Assembly: GCA_964425915.1 (NCBI GenBank)
Contig: CAYROO010000005.1
Span: 62,001-126,000, forward strand
Reading direction: 5' to 3'
DNA length: 64,000 nt
Source: Polycyclovorans sp964425915
Lineage (GTDB): Bacteria > Pseudomonadota > Gammaproteobacteria > Nevskiales > Nevskiaceae
Numbering within the stretch: position 1 is the stretch's first letter; every line of letters begins with the position of its first letter. Position numbers and translations under genes: made by a program. A model generated the notes under the pieces. It worked only from the letters and a program-made list of their open reading frames with translations, did no database searches and was not told where the DNA came from. This document shows, piece by piece, positions 56,136-63,786 of this stretch.

Positions 56136-56858
56136 ATGTCAGAAGCCCTCCTCATCATCGCCTTGACAGCCGCCGCCGGTCTCTGCACGCCCCTTGGCGG
56201 ATTGATCGCGAGCTTCGAGCGTATCCGTCCCAAATGGCTGGAAACCGAGTTGCGGCATTTCGTCATTGCCTTCGGCGGCGGGCTCCTGTTGGGGGCGGTG
56301 TTTCAGATCCTGTTGCCGGAGGGAACGGGTATGGTGGGGAGCCCCACCGTGGCTGTGCTGGTTTTTCTGCTGGGTGGCGTGCTGTTCTTTGCGCTCGAGC
56401 GCAGCTTGGGACTTCGGCGGCACGAGGCGCCGCAGCTAACCGGTATGCTGGTTGATTTCGTTCCGGAAACGATTGCGCTGGGCGGGTTGGTGGCGACGCG
56501 GCCCGATGTGGCCTTGGTGTTGGCGCTGGTCATCGGACTGCAGAACGTCCCAGAGGGCTTCAATGCCTACCGAGAGCTGGTGGCGTCGCGTGCGCGTGCG
56601 CCACGTCAGGTGCTGCTGTTCCTGACCTGCCTTGTTCCCATCGGTCCCATCGCAGGGCTTTCGGCGCATTACGGCCTCGCGGGGCAGCCCCATATTCTCG
56701 GGGTGATCATGCTGCTGGCTGCTGGGGGGATCGTATATCTGATGTTTCAGGAGATTGCGCCGCAATCCAGGCTACGTCGGCATTGGGCGCCCCCACTTGG
56801 CGCCGTGCTCGGCGTAGCGGTCACGCTGCTGACCGAGCACTGGATTGGCGGTGCCTGA
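56136..56858 (+). CDS. ZIP-family divalent metal transporter, divergent
   Basis: A 240-residue eight-helix membrane protein with the ZIP layout. In the metal path DFVPETIALGG (about 106-117) and LQNVPEGFNAYREL (about 133-146) stand where typical ZIPs have H/N-x-x-PE and HNxPEG; here Gln and Asp replace the usual His residues, and FQEIAPQSR replaces the later His-containing motif. Metal selectivity may therefore differ from Zn/Fe ZIPs, or transport may be altered. The gene stands alone between regA and ompW-like genes. GTTAGGC, a perfect integron core, lies at 56120-56126, 9 bases before its ATG. Confidence 0.82.
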   Translation: MSEALLIIALTAAAGLCTPLGGLIASFERIRPKWLETELRHFVIAFGGGLLLGAVFQILLPEGTGMVGSPTVAVLVFLLGGVLFFALERSLGLRRHEAPQLTGMLVDFVPETIALGGLVATRPDVALVLALVIGLQNVPEGFNAYRELVASRARAPRQVLLFLTCLVPIGPIAGLSAHYGLAGQPHILGVIMLLAAGGIVYLMFQEIAPQSRLRRHWAPPLGAVLGVAVTLLTEHWIGGA

Positions 56859-57009
56859 TGGCGCACTCGCGCAACGCCTGCTTCGCGGCGTGATACAGGA
56901 CATTAGCGGACAGACCACGATGTCCCGGAGCCACCGTGGCTAACTCAGGTTCGTCCGGTTGCGCCGTCTTCGATCACGCAGCCTTGACTCGCCGCCGCAT
57001 GCGACCGCC

Positions 57010-57852
57010 TCAAAACCGATACCCCGCCAGCAGCGTGATATTCACCGGGTCAAATCGCAGCCGCGTCCGACTCCGCCCCAGCTCGGTGCCGTCCGACGCC
57101 AGCATCCGTACCTCGGCGTCGGTTTCCAATGCGATGAAGTCGATGCCTGCCGACAGGCTCCAGGTTTCGTTGAGGTGCCATCGCACCCCAGCGCCGATGG
57201 CGGGCGCGAGGGTGGATTCGACCTTGGAGGTGATGCGCGTGGGGCCGGGGATGCCGGCGGAAAGGGCGAGGGGTACCCCGAATCGCCGATTGGTTTCGGC
57301 TTCCAGGGTGTCGTTGAGCTCGACTTCGCTGAAGAAGGCATAGCTGAGGCCGGCACCGAGGTAGGGGCGCCACGCGGCGTCTGCAGCGCCGAAGTGGTAG
57401 GCCAGCATGAACACCGGCACCCACTGGCGGGCGCTGCCGATGGGGTTGAATTGGGGCTCGCTGAGGTCGATGCGCAGCAGGTTCCCCAGCGGGCCGGTGG
57501 CCTGCGCGATACCGCTGCCGTCGATCGAACCTTTCGGGGGATAGCCCACCACCAGGCGCATAGACCAGGCGTCGGTCAGAAAGTACTGGCCCACCAGTGC
57601 GAAGGTATTGAGGGTGTCCGCGTCGATGCGCACCCCTTCGCTGCGGAACTCGGACTGCACGCCCAGCAGGGGGAACAGCGGATTCGGTCGCAGGCTGTTG
57701 CGCGGAGCGCCGTTGCTTTCCTGCGGAAGGCTGTGCAGCCAACCGGCTTCGATGAGGATGTCGCCGGCGCGTTGCGCCGAGGCCGGCATGGCCAGCAGGG
57801 CGGCGAGCAGTGCGGGAAGCAGTAGGAAGGGCAAGATGGCGTCTCGGGTCAA
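57010..57852 (-). CDS. OmpW-family outer membrane protein
   Basis: A 280-residue beta-barrel protein with signal peptide (hydrophobic stretch then MPASAQ). OmpW traits are GDILIEAGWLHSLPQ at the mature N-terminus, WSMRLVVGYPPKGSIDG, YHFGAADAAWRPYLGAGLSY, and the C-terminal strand NITLLAGYRF with the terminal Phe used by the BAM complex. It is larger than E. coli OmpW (about 212 residues) because of longer loops. OmpW forms narrow hydrophobic channels. Start is TTG 57852 with AAGGC nearby; this is the weakest point of the call. Confidence 0.85.
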   Translation of the reverse strand: MTRDAILPFLLLPALLAALLAMPASAQRAGDILIEAGWLHSLPQESNGAPRNSLRPNPLFPLLGVQSEFRSEGVRIDADTLNTFALVGQYFLTDAWSMRLVVGYPPKGSIDGSGIAQATGPLGNLLRIDLSEPQFNPIGSARQWVPVFMLAYHFGAADAAWRPYLGAGLSYAFFSEVELNDTLEAETNRRFGVPLALSAGIPGPTRITSKVESTLAPAIGAGVRWHLNETWSLSAGIDFIALETDAEVRMLASDGTELGRSRTRLRFDPVNITLLAGYRF

Positions 57853-58032
57853 CAGCCTTGCAGGCTACACGGCGGCGTCACTGAGCGTTGCGCTGGCGGG
57901 TGTGTGGCGGGTCGCAAGGCCGTGACGATCCGCCACGTCCTGACGATCCCTTTGGGTGAGGTCGGCGTCTTGCCAGGCGTGGTATCAACGAGGTCCCTTG
58001 GCACCCGCCCGGCATGGCGGACAGGACATCAC

Positions 58033-58473
58033 ATGGCCCGCGTTGAAATTCCGCAGCTGGAAGACTATGTCTTTGAAGTTGAGCTTCCGATCATGCTGGC
58101 GCATATCAATCGGGGCGATCATCTTGGGAACGAGCATCTCATCGCGTTTCTCAACGATGCCCGGGTTCAGTACATGGCAGCCTGCGGAGTACCGGAGTAC
58201 ACCGACGCTGGCCCGGCGATGATCAACGCCGATCTGGCGGTGGTGTACAAGTCCGAAGCGCGCTATGGCGATCGCCTGCGCATCGCCATGTCGGCCGCTG
58301 ATTTCAACAAGTACGGCTGCGATGTGCTGTACCGCGTCACCGCGGCAGCAGACGGGCGTCTGGTGGCGCTGGCCAAGACGGCCCACCTGCATTACGACAC
58401 GCGGCACAAGAAGCTGCTGCCGTGTCCCGAGGGCTTCCGGGAAAAGTTACTCCGCCAAGCGGCCCGGCATTGA
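58033..58473 (+). CDS. hotdog-fold acyl-CoA thioesterase
   Basis: A 146-residue thioesterase. FEVELPIMLAHINRGDHLGNEHLIAFLNDARVQYM (overlapping parts) resembles the 4-hydroxybenzoyl-CoA thioesterase/YbgC group, with the conserved Asp/Asn positions in GDHLGNEHL; INADLAVVYKSEARYGDRLRI and ALAKTAHLHYD are the later strands. It probably hydrolyses a short or aromatic acyl-CoA. ATG 58033 is used; 43 extra codons upstream are not conserved. Confidence 0.87.
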   Translation: MARVEIPQLEDYVFEVELPIMLAHINRGDHLGNEHLIAFLNDARVQYMAACGVPEYTDAGPAMINADLAVVYKSEARYGDRLRIAMSAADFNKYGCDVLYRVTAAADGRLVALAKTAHLHYDTRHKKLLPCPEGFREKLLRQAARH

Positions 58474-58524
58474 TCCCCTTCCCAGCGGGCGCCAGCCCTG
58501 GTCGGGTTGTGGCGCTTGCCATAA

Positions 58525-58544
58525 AGCACCTGTTAACCGGTGCT
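58525..58544. promoter_or_regulatory. operator-like palindrome of the toxin-antitoxin promoter
   Basis: AGCACC (58525-58530) and GGTGCT (58539-58544) flank TGTTAACC, followed by TATTAT (58544-58549) as a possible -10. It lies 36 bases before the antitoxin start, where Phd/YefM-type antitoxins usually bind to autoregulate. Confidence 0.6.
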
Positions 58545-58579
58545 ATTATCGGACCATGATTCGTAGCGCTGGAGGCTGC

Positions 58580-58846
58580 ATGGCGGTCAAGTTTTCAGAA
58601 GATGTCGTGCCCCTCTCGGACCTGAAAATCAATCCCGGCAAGGTCGTCAAGCACGTGGCCAAAGTGCATCGACCGACGCTCCTCACCAGCCGCGGTCGCG
58701 GCGTGGCGGTGGTGCAGTCGGTCGATGACTTTGAGGCAGCGGAAGAAGAGCGGGTCTTCATGCGTGCGGTTGTCGCCGGGCTGAACGATCTTGAAGCAGG
58801 CCATGAGTTCTCGCTGAAGGACGCGAAGGCGCGGCTGGGGCTGTAA
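58580..58846 (+). CDS. Phd/YefM-family antitoxin
   Basis: An 88-residue antitoxin. MAVKFSEDVVPLSDLKINPGKVVKHV begins the Phd/YefM DNA-binding domain (two parts), RPTLLTSRGRGVAVVQSVDDFEAAEEE is its hallmark strand and helix, and AGHEFSLKDAKARLGL is the toxin-wrapping C-terminus. GGAGG at 58571-58575 supports ATG 58580 over ATG 58556. It is two bases from the toxin gene. Confidence 0.92.
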   Translation: MAVKFSEDVVPLSDLKINPGKVVKHVAKVHRPTLLTSRGRGVAVVQSVDDFEAAEEERVFMRAVVAGLNDLEAGHEFSLKDAKARLGL

Positions 58847-58848
58847 CC

Positions 58849-59166
58849 GTGGCGCCCAAGGTCGCCGTCACATTTTCAGCCTCCGCCATACGGGATCTTG
58901 AAGACATTCGGGCGTGGTACGAGCGGGAGTTGGCCTCGCAGGCCGGACAGCGGCTGCTGGCTGAAATCGTGCAACGGGTCGAGGCATTACGTGACAACCC
59001 CGATATCGGCAGAGTCGTTCCGGAGTTCGGTCAGCCGTACCTGCGAGAGCTGATTCATCCGCCGTTTCGCATCGTGTACAAGCGCGAGGCGAAAAAGCTG
59101 CGCATCGTCAGGGTTTGGCGAAGCGAGCGCTTGCTGCAGTTGCCCGGCCGCGTGGGCACCCCTTAG
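58849..59166 (+). CDS. ParE/RelE-superfamily toxin
   Basis: A 105-residue toxin of the ParE/RelE fold. VTFSASAIRDLEDIRAWYERE is the first strand and helix, ALRDNPDIGRVVPEFGQPYLRELIHPPFRIVYK (two parts) is typical of ParE, and KKLRIVRVWRSERLL is the C-terminal strand region. ParE members poison DNA gyrase; RelE members cut mRNA; this one is nearer ParE. Start is GTG 58849, two bases after the antitoxin stop. A classic chromosomal type II pair. Confidence 0.92.
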   Translation: MAPKVAVTFSASAIRDLEDIRAWYERELASQAGQRLLAEIVQRVEALRDNPDIGRVVPEFGQPYLRELIHPPFRIVYKREAKKLRIVRVWRSERLLQLPGRVGTP

Positions 59167-60404
59167 CGCGACTGCAGCGCCGCCCGGATCAGGCCGTAGA
59201 TGGCCGGGTGGTTGAGCAGGCGCAGGTGGTGGCAGCGGTACAGCAGCGCCACATCGGCGTCGGCCAATTCGGTGGCGGTGGCACTGGGGACCTGCACCAG
59301 GCCGTCGCCGATCAGCTGGCCCATCCATTCCTGTCCCGGATGCGCGAGGGTGCTGCCGATGAAGTGGTAGCGCACGCGCGGGATGCGCGGCGGCAGGGGC
59401 AGCGGGCCGCTGGCGGCGCGCGGGCGCCAGTCCTGGTCGCGGACATGGCCGCGGTCGAGATCGCGGATGCCCACCGAGCGGACGTCGAGCACCTCGGCGA
59501 TGGGGCGGGTGAGCGGCAGTTGCCGCAAGAGGCGGCTGCCCTGGCTGACCCAGCGCGCCAGCGGGGCGCCACGGTGCGGTGAGCCCAGGCAGATCACCTG
59601 CGACAGTGCATCGGTCCACGGGGCCTGATCAGCTTCGCCCGCCAGCGCGGCGGCGCGGGCCACCAGGCCGCCCATGCTGTGGCCGACCAGCACAATGTCG
59701 CGCACCTTCACCGGCCAGCGCTGGCACAGGCGGGTGAGCAGGCGGGACAAGCGGGCGCCGTTCCGCGAGATATGCAGGCCGGTGTTGTAGCGCAGGTACA
59801 GCGCTGTGCAGTCCAGTTCGGTTTCCAGCCGCAGGCCGTATGGATGGCTTTCTGGCTCGGCGGCGTCGGCATGGAAATCCCAGGCGGACTCATTGCAGGC
59901 CAGGCCGTGCAGGAAGATCACGATGCGCCCGTGGCACTGCACGTGCTGGTTGGCGAGCGCGGCCGGGTCCATCGGCAGGCGCTGGCCGTCGCGGTAAAAG
60001 CCCATGCGCGGCGCCAGTGGGTTGCGGCGCGCGGCAAGGTCGTCGCCCACCAGGCCGGCCAGCGCACTCACCGCAAGATCCCGTTGCGGGTGTGGCGGCA
60101 GCGGGCGTGCGGGGGTTTGCCGCTCCCATTCGCGCACCGCCATGCCGGCCAAAGCGAAGCTGGCCTGGGAGACGGCGCGCACGCTGGCGTACACGCCGTC
60201 AGCAATGCCGTCATGCACGGCCCGCACGGTTTCGCTGCCGGCATTGAGGCCGGGCACCGGGGCCATGGCGCCGAACGGTAACCGGGCAATGGCCTGGTGC
60301 AATTCCTGGATGCGGGTGGTGAGCTGGTCGACGCTGCGGGCGGCAAGGCTCAGCGCGCCACGGGTCTGGGCGAGCGGGGTATCCCGGGGCGAAAGTGCGG
60401 TCAT
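59163..60404 (-). CDS. lipase-like alpha/beta hydrolase (PGAP1-type)
   Basis: A 413-residue hydrolase. A helical N-terminal 130 residues (LTTRIQELHQAIARLPFG, AVREWERQ) has no known fold. The catalytic domain begins GRIVIFLHGLACNESAWDF, has the nucleophile in IVLVGHSMGGLVARAAA, and LGSPHRGAPLARWVSQGSRLL of triacylglycerol-lipase/PGAP1-like proteins. IGDGLVQVPSAT carries the Asp and YRCHHLRLLNHPAIY the His. No signal peptide, so it is cytosolic or granule-bound. A near-perfect 16-base palindrome lies 28 bases upstream of its start. Four-base overlap with the toxin gene. Confidence 0.85.
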   Translation of the reverse strand: MTALSPRDTPLAQTRGALSLAARSVDQLTTRIQELHQAIARLPFGAMAPVPGLNAGSETVRAVHDGIADGVYASVRAVSQASFALAGMAVREWERQTPARPLPPHPQRDLAVSALAGLVGDDLAARRNPLAPRMGFYRDGQRLPMDPAALANQHVQCHGRIVIFLHGLACNESAWDFHADAAEPESHPYGLRLETELDCTALYLRYNTGLHISRNGARLSRLLTRLCQRWPVKVRDIVLVGHSMGGLVARAAALAGEADQAPWTDALSQVICLGSPHRGAPLARWVSQGSRLLRQLPLTRPIAEVLDVRSVGIRDLDRGHVRDQDWRPRAASGPLPLPPRIPRVRYHFIGSTLAHPGQEWMGQLIGDGLVQVPSATATELADADVALLYRCHHLRLLNHPAIYGLIRAALQSR

Positions 60405-60431
60405 GGGCGGGTCCGGCGTCAGATTGGTTAA

Positions 60432-60447
60432 GTGTACATATGTTCAC
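60432..60447. promoter_or_regulatory. 16-base near-perfect palindrome upstream of the lipase-like gene
   Basis: GTGTACATATGTTCAC is palindromic at 14 of 16 positions. It lies 28 bases upstream of the hydrolase start and about 180 bases before trpG. Size and symmetry suit a TetR-family operator, but no regulator gene is adjacent. Confidence 0.5.
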
Positions 60448-60629
60448 TGACTTGTCCAGTGCCCCAGGCCCGACGGCGGATGGGCAACGGTCCGGCATCC
60501 CGTCAGGGCGCTAGAATGTCGGCCCGATCCCGACTTCCCGCCGCCGGCCGTCGAATCCCGGCGCTGCGACGGCTTGCCAAACACGATGACCGCGATCACC
60601 TGCCCGAACCCCGCCGAGGTGGCATTTGC

Positions 60630-61211
60630 ATGCTGCTGATGATCGATAACTACGACTCCTTCACCTACAACCTGGTCCAGTACTTCGGGGAGCTGGGGGT
60701 GGAGGTGGTGGTGCATCGCAACGACCAGATCAGCGTGGATGAGGTGGAGCGGCTAGCGCCGCGCCATATCGTGCTGTCGCCCGGCCCCTGCACGCCCAAC
60801 GAGGCGGGCATCTGCCTGGAGTTGATCGACCGGTTGCAGGGGCGCTTTCCCATTCTCGGGGTCTGCCTTGGCCATCAGGCCATCGGCCAGGCCTTTGGCG
60901 GGCGGGTGATTCGCGCGCGCCAGGTGATGCACGGCAAGACCAGCCCGGTGTTTCATCAGGGCGGCGGCGTGTTCCGCAATCTGCCCAGCCCCTACACGGC
61001 GACCCGCTATCACTCACTGATCGTCGACCGCGAGGGCCTGCCGGACTGCTTCGAGGTGACGGCCTGGACCCAGCACGACGACGGCAGCGTCGACGAGATC
61101 ATGGGGCTGCGCCATCGCACGCTGCCGATTGAAGGCGTGCAATTCCATCCCGAGTCCATCCTCACCGAGCACGGCCACCAACTGCTGCAGAACTTTCTGG
61201 AGACGACCTGA
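60630..61211 (+). CDS. trpG: anthranilate synthase component II (glutamine amidotransferase)
   Basis: TrpG releases ammonia from glutamine for TrpE. The 193-residue protein has MLLMIDNYDSFTYNLVQYFG, LSPGPCTPNEAG, the nucleophile Cys79 in GVCLGHQAIGQAFGG, and the His/Glu of IEGVQFHPESILTEHG. GAGGTGG at 60616-60622 supports ATG 60630. It may also serve aminodeoxychorismate synthase, as many TrpG proteins do. First gene of trpGDC, split from trpE by 54 kb. TGATG overlap with trpD. Confidence 0.96.
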   Translation: MLLMIDNYDSFTYNLVQYFGELGVEVVVHRNDQISVDEVERLAPRHIVLSPGPCTPNEAGICLELIDRLQGRFPILGVCLGHQAIGQAFGGRVIRARQVMHGKTSPVFHQGGGVFRNLPSPYTATRYHSLIVDREGLPDCFEVTAWTQHDDGSVDEIMGLRHRTLPIEGVQFHPESILTEHGHQLLQNFLETT

Positions 61212-62248
61212 TGTCCATCACCCCCCAGGCTGCGCTGCAGCGGGTCATCGAACATCGCGAGATCTTTCACGACGAAATGGTGGCGCTGATGCGCGCCATC
61301 ATGCAGGGCGAGGTGTCGCCGGTGATGACCGCCGCGCTGCTGACCGGGCTGCGGGTGAAGAAGGAAACCGTGGGCGAGATTGCCGCCGCCGCCCAGGTGA
61401 TGCGCGAGTTTTCACGCAAGGTGACGGTATCGGAGGCGGGCGGTCCGCTGCTGGATATCGTCGGCACCGGGGGCGATGGCAGTCATAGCTTCAACATCTC
61501 CACCTGCTCGATGTTTGTGGTGGCGGCCTGCGGCGTGCGGGTGGCCAAGCACGGTAATCGCGGCGTGTCCTCCAAGTCCGGCAGTGCTGACGTGCTGGAG
61601 CAGCTCGGTGTCGCCATTGACCTGCCGCCCGAGCAGGTCGGCCCGTGCATCGAACAGGTGGGCATCGGCTTCATGTTTGCCCCCAACCACCACCCCGCGA
61701 TGAAGGCAGTGGCGCCGGTGCGGCGCGAGATGGGGGTGAAGACCCTGTTCAACATTCTCGGGCCGCTGACCAACCCGGCCGGTGCGCCCAACATCCTGAT
61801 GGGGGTGTTCCACCAGGATCTGGTGGGCATTCAGATCCGGGTGCTACAGGCGCTGGGCGCTACCCGCGCGCTGGTGGTCTATGGCCGTGACGGCCTCGAC
61901 GAGATCACCCTCGGGGCCAGCACCCGGGTCGGTGAGCTGCGCGATGGCGCGGTCCATGAGTACGACCTGCATCCCGAGGATTTCGGCCTGCCGATGGCCG
62001 CCACCCGCCAGTTGGCGGTGGCCGATGCGGCCGAGTCCTGCGCGCGCATCCGTGACGTGCTGGCGGACCGTCCGGGTCCGGCCCGTGACATCGTGCTGTT
62101 CAATGCGGGGGCCTCGCTCTATGCCGCCGGCGCGGTGCCCGACGTGGCCAGTGGCATTGCCCGGGCGCGGGAAGCGCTGTCGAGCGGGGCCGCACAGGCC
62201 AAGCTGGATGCGCTGGTGATCACCTCACGCCAGTTGGCCGGAGCCTGA
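61211..62248 (+). CDS. trpD: anthranilate phosphoribosyltransferase
   Basis: It joins anthranilate and PRPP. The 345-residue protein shows ALLTGLRVKKETVGEI, the PRPP loop DIVGTGGDGSHSFNIST, AKHGNRGVSSKSGSADVLE, and FMFAPNHHPAMKAVAPVRREMG with FNILGPLTNPAGA, the family's hallmark segments. It starts within the trpG stop (TGATG) and trpC follows after one base, so the three are tightly coupled. Confidence 0.97.
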   Translation: MSITPQAALQRVIEHREIFHDEMVALMRAIMQGEVSPVMTAALLTGLRVKKETVGEIAAAAQVMREFSRKVTVSEAGGPLLDIVGTGGDGSHSFNISTCSMFVVAACGVRVAKHGNRGVSSKSGSADVLEQLGVAIDLPPEQVGPCIEQVGIGFMFAPNHHPAMKAVAPVRREMGVKTLFNILGPLTNPAGAPNILMGVFHQDLVGIQIRVLQALGATRALVVYGRDGLDEITLGASTRVGELRDGAVHEYDLHPEDFGLPMAATRQLAVADAAESCARIRDVLADRPGPARDIVLFNAGASLYAAGAVPDVASGIARAREALSSGAAQAKLDALVITSRQLAGA

Positions 62249-62249
62249 G

Positions 62250-63047
62250 ATGGCCGACATTCTCGAGCGCATCGTCGAGGTCAAGCGGGACGAGATCACC
62301 GCGCTGCGGCGGCGCTACAGCCTGCGCGACCTGATGGAACGGGCGGCGGCGGCCGATACCCCGCGCGGTTTCATCGCCGCCCTCGACCGCAAAGCGGAGA
62401 CCGGCGCTTCGGTGATTGCCGAGATCAAGAAGGCCAGCCCCAGCAAGGGCGTCATTCGCGCCGATTTCGATCCGCCAGCGATCGCACGCGCCTATGCCGA
62501 TGGTGGCGCGGCCTGCCTGTCGGTGCTCACCGACGCGCGTTTCTTCCAGGGCCACAACGACTATTTGGTGGCCGCACGCGCCGCCTGCACGTTACCGGTG
62601 ATCCGCAAGGATTTCCTGGTGGACGAGTCGCAGGTGGTGGAGGCACGGGCCATCGGCGCCGACTGCGTGCTGCTGATTGCCGCCTGCCTGTCTGCCGACC
62701 AGCTCAACAGCCTGCACGCCTGTGCCCGCGAGCAGCGTCTGGATGTGCTGGTGGAAGTGCATGACGGCGCCGAACTGGCGCTGGTGCAGCGGGCCGGTCT
62801 GCGCGAAGGCTGGGTGCTGGGGGTCAACAACCGCAATCTGCGGACCTTCGAGGTCCGTCTGGATACGACGCTGGATCTGCTCGATAAGGTGCCGGACGGC
62901 GTGGCCGTGATCACCGAGTCCGGCATTGCCGAGCCGGCCGACGTGGCGCGGATGATGGACGCGGGCGTGCGACGGTTTCTGGTGGGGGAATCGCTGATGC
63001 GGCAGCCGGATCCCGGTGCTGCGCTCAAGGCGCTGATCGCGGTCTGA
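62250..63047 (+). CDS. trpC: indole-3-glycerol phosphate synthase
   Basis: It closes the indole ring by decarboxylating CdRP. The 265-residue TIM barrel has VIAEIKKASPSKGVIR (catalytic Lys), CLSVLTDARFFQGHNDYL, PVIRKDFLVDESQVVEARAIGAD (Lys and Glu), LGVNNRNLRTFEV, ITESGI and FLVGESLMRQPDPGAAL. It is monofunctional (no TrpF domain). It converges on crp after nine bases. Confidence 0.97.
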   Translation: MADILERIVEVKRDEITALRRRYSLRDLMERAAAADTPRGFIAALDRKAETGASVIAEIKKASPSKGVIRADFDPPAIARAYADGGAACLSVLTDARFFQGHNDYLVAARAACTLPVIRKDFLVDESQVVEARAIGADCVLLIAACLSADQLNSLHACAREQRLDVLVEVHDGAELALVQRAGLREGWVLGVNNRNLRTFEVRLDTTLDLLDKVPDGVAVITESGIAEPADVARMMDAGVRRFLVGESLMRQPDPGAALKALIAV

Positions 63048-63056
63048 CGCGGCCGC

Positions 63057-63710
63057 TCAGCCGCCGTTGCCGGGGTGGCTACCCAACACCAGGATGCTGC
63101 GCCCCTGGCTTTGCACGATGCCGTCCTCTTCCAGCCGCTTCAGCACACGGCCGGCCATCTCGCGTGAGCAGCCGACGATGCGCGCCAGCTCCTGACGGCT
63201 GATCTTCACCACCACGCCGCGCGCATGCGGCTTGGCATCCGGGCTGCTGGAGAGGTCGAGTAGCACCCGCGCCAGGCGTCCGGCAACGTCGAGAAAGGTG
63301 AGGTCGCCAACGCGGCGGCTGGTGTCGCGCAGGCGCGCCGCCAGTTGGCCGGCAATCTCGAACATGATCTCCGGCTGGGTATGGGCGAAATTGCGGAAGC
63401 CCTCCAGGCCCATCTCGGCCACCAGGGTGGGGGTGCGGGTGCGCACGATGGCCGAACGTACCGCCTGTTGCGGAAACAGGCACATCTCGCCGAAGAACTC
63501 GCCCGGGTTGAGATAGGCCAGCACGATCTCGCGACCCTCATCGTCCTCCAACAGGATGCTGACCGAGCCTTCGAGGATCAGATACAGCGACCGGGGTGCA
63601 TCGCCGGCATGCATCAAGGTCTGCTTGGGCGGCATGCTGCGCTTGTGGGCCAGGCCGATGAAATGCTGGATCGCGGGACGTTGCAACATCTCGGCGAAGG
63701 CATCAGACAT
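63057..63710 (-). CDS. crp: cAMP receptor protein-type global regulator (Crp/Vfr/Clp)
   Basis: A 217-residue CRP/FNR regulator. The cyclic-nucleotide pocket has GEFFGEMCLF (70-79) and R85-S86 in VRSAIVRTRT; the long dimer helix is FAHTQPEIMFEIAGQLAARL, and the winged helix reads ISRQELARIVGCSREMAGRVLKRLEEDGIV (two parts) with the recognition helix. Xanthomonad Clp and pseudomonad Vfr have the same length and the same trpC-adjacent position. In Clp the ligand is c-di-GMP, in Vfr cAMP; the pocket seen here does not decide. ATG 63710 is preferred to upstream codons. Confidence 0.94.
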   Translation of the reverse strand: MSDAFAEMLQRPAIQHFIGLAHKRSMPPKQTLMHAGDAPRSLYLILEGSVSILLEDDEGREIVLAYLNPGEFFGEMCLFPQQAVRSAIVRTRTPTLVAEMGLEGFRNFAHTQPEIMFEIAGQLAARLRDTSRRVGDLTFLDVAGRLARVLLDLSSSPDAKPHARGVVVKISRQELARIVGCSREMAGRVLKRLEEDGIVQSQGRSILVLGSHPGNGG

Positions 63711-63786
63711 GGAAGCGACTCTGGAGCTTTGGTGACAGTTGCCGGAAACTAGCACACCCCAACGCCGACCACTCAGGAGCCTTTCG

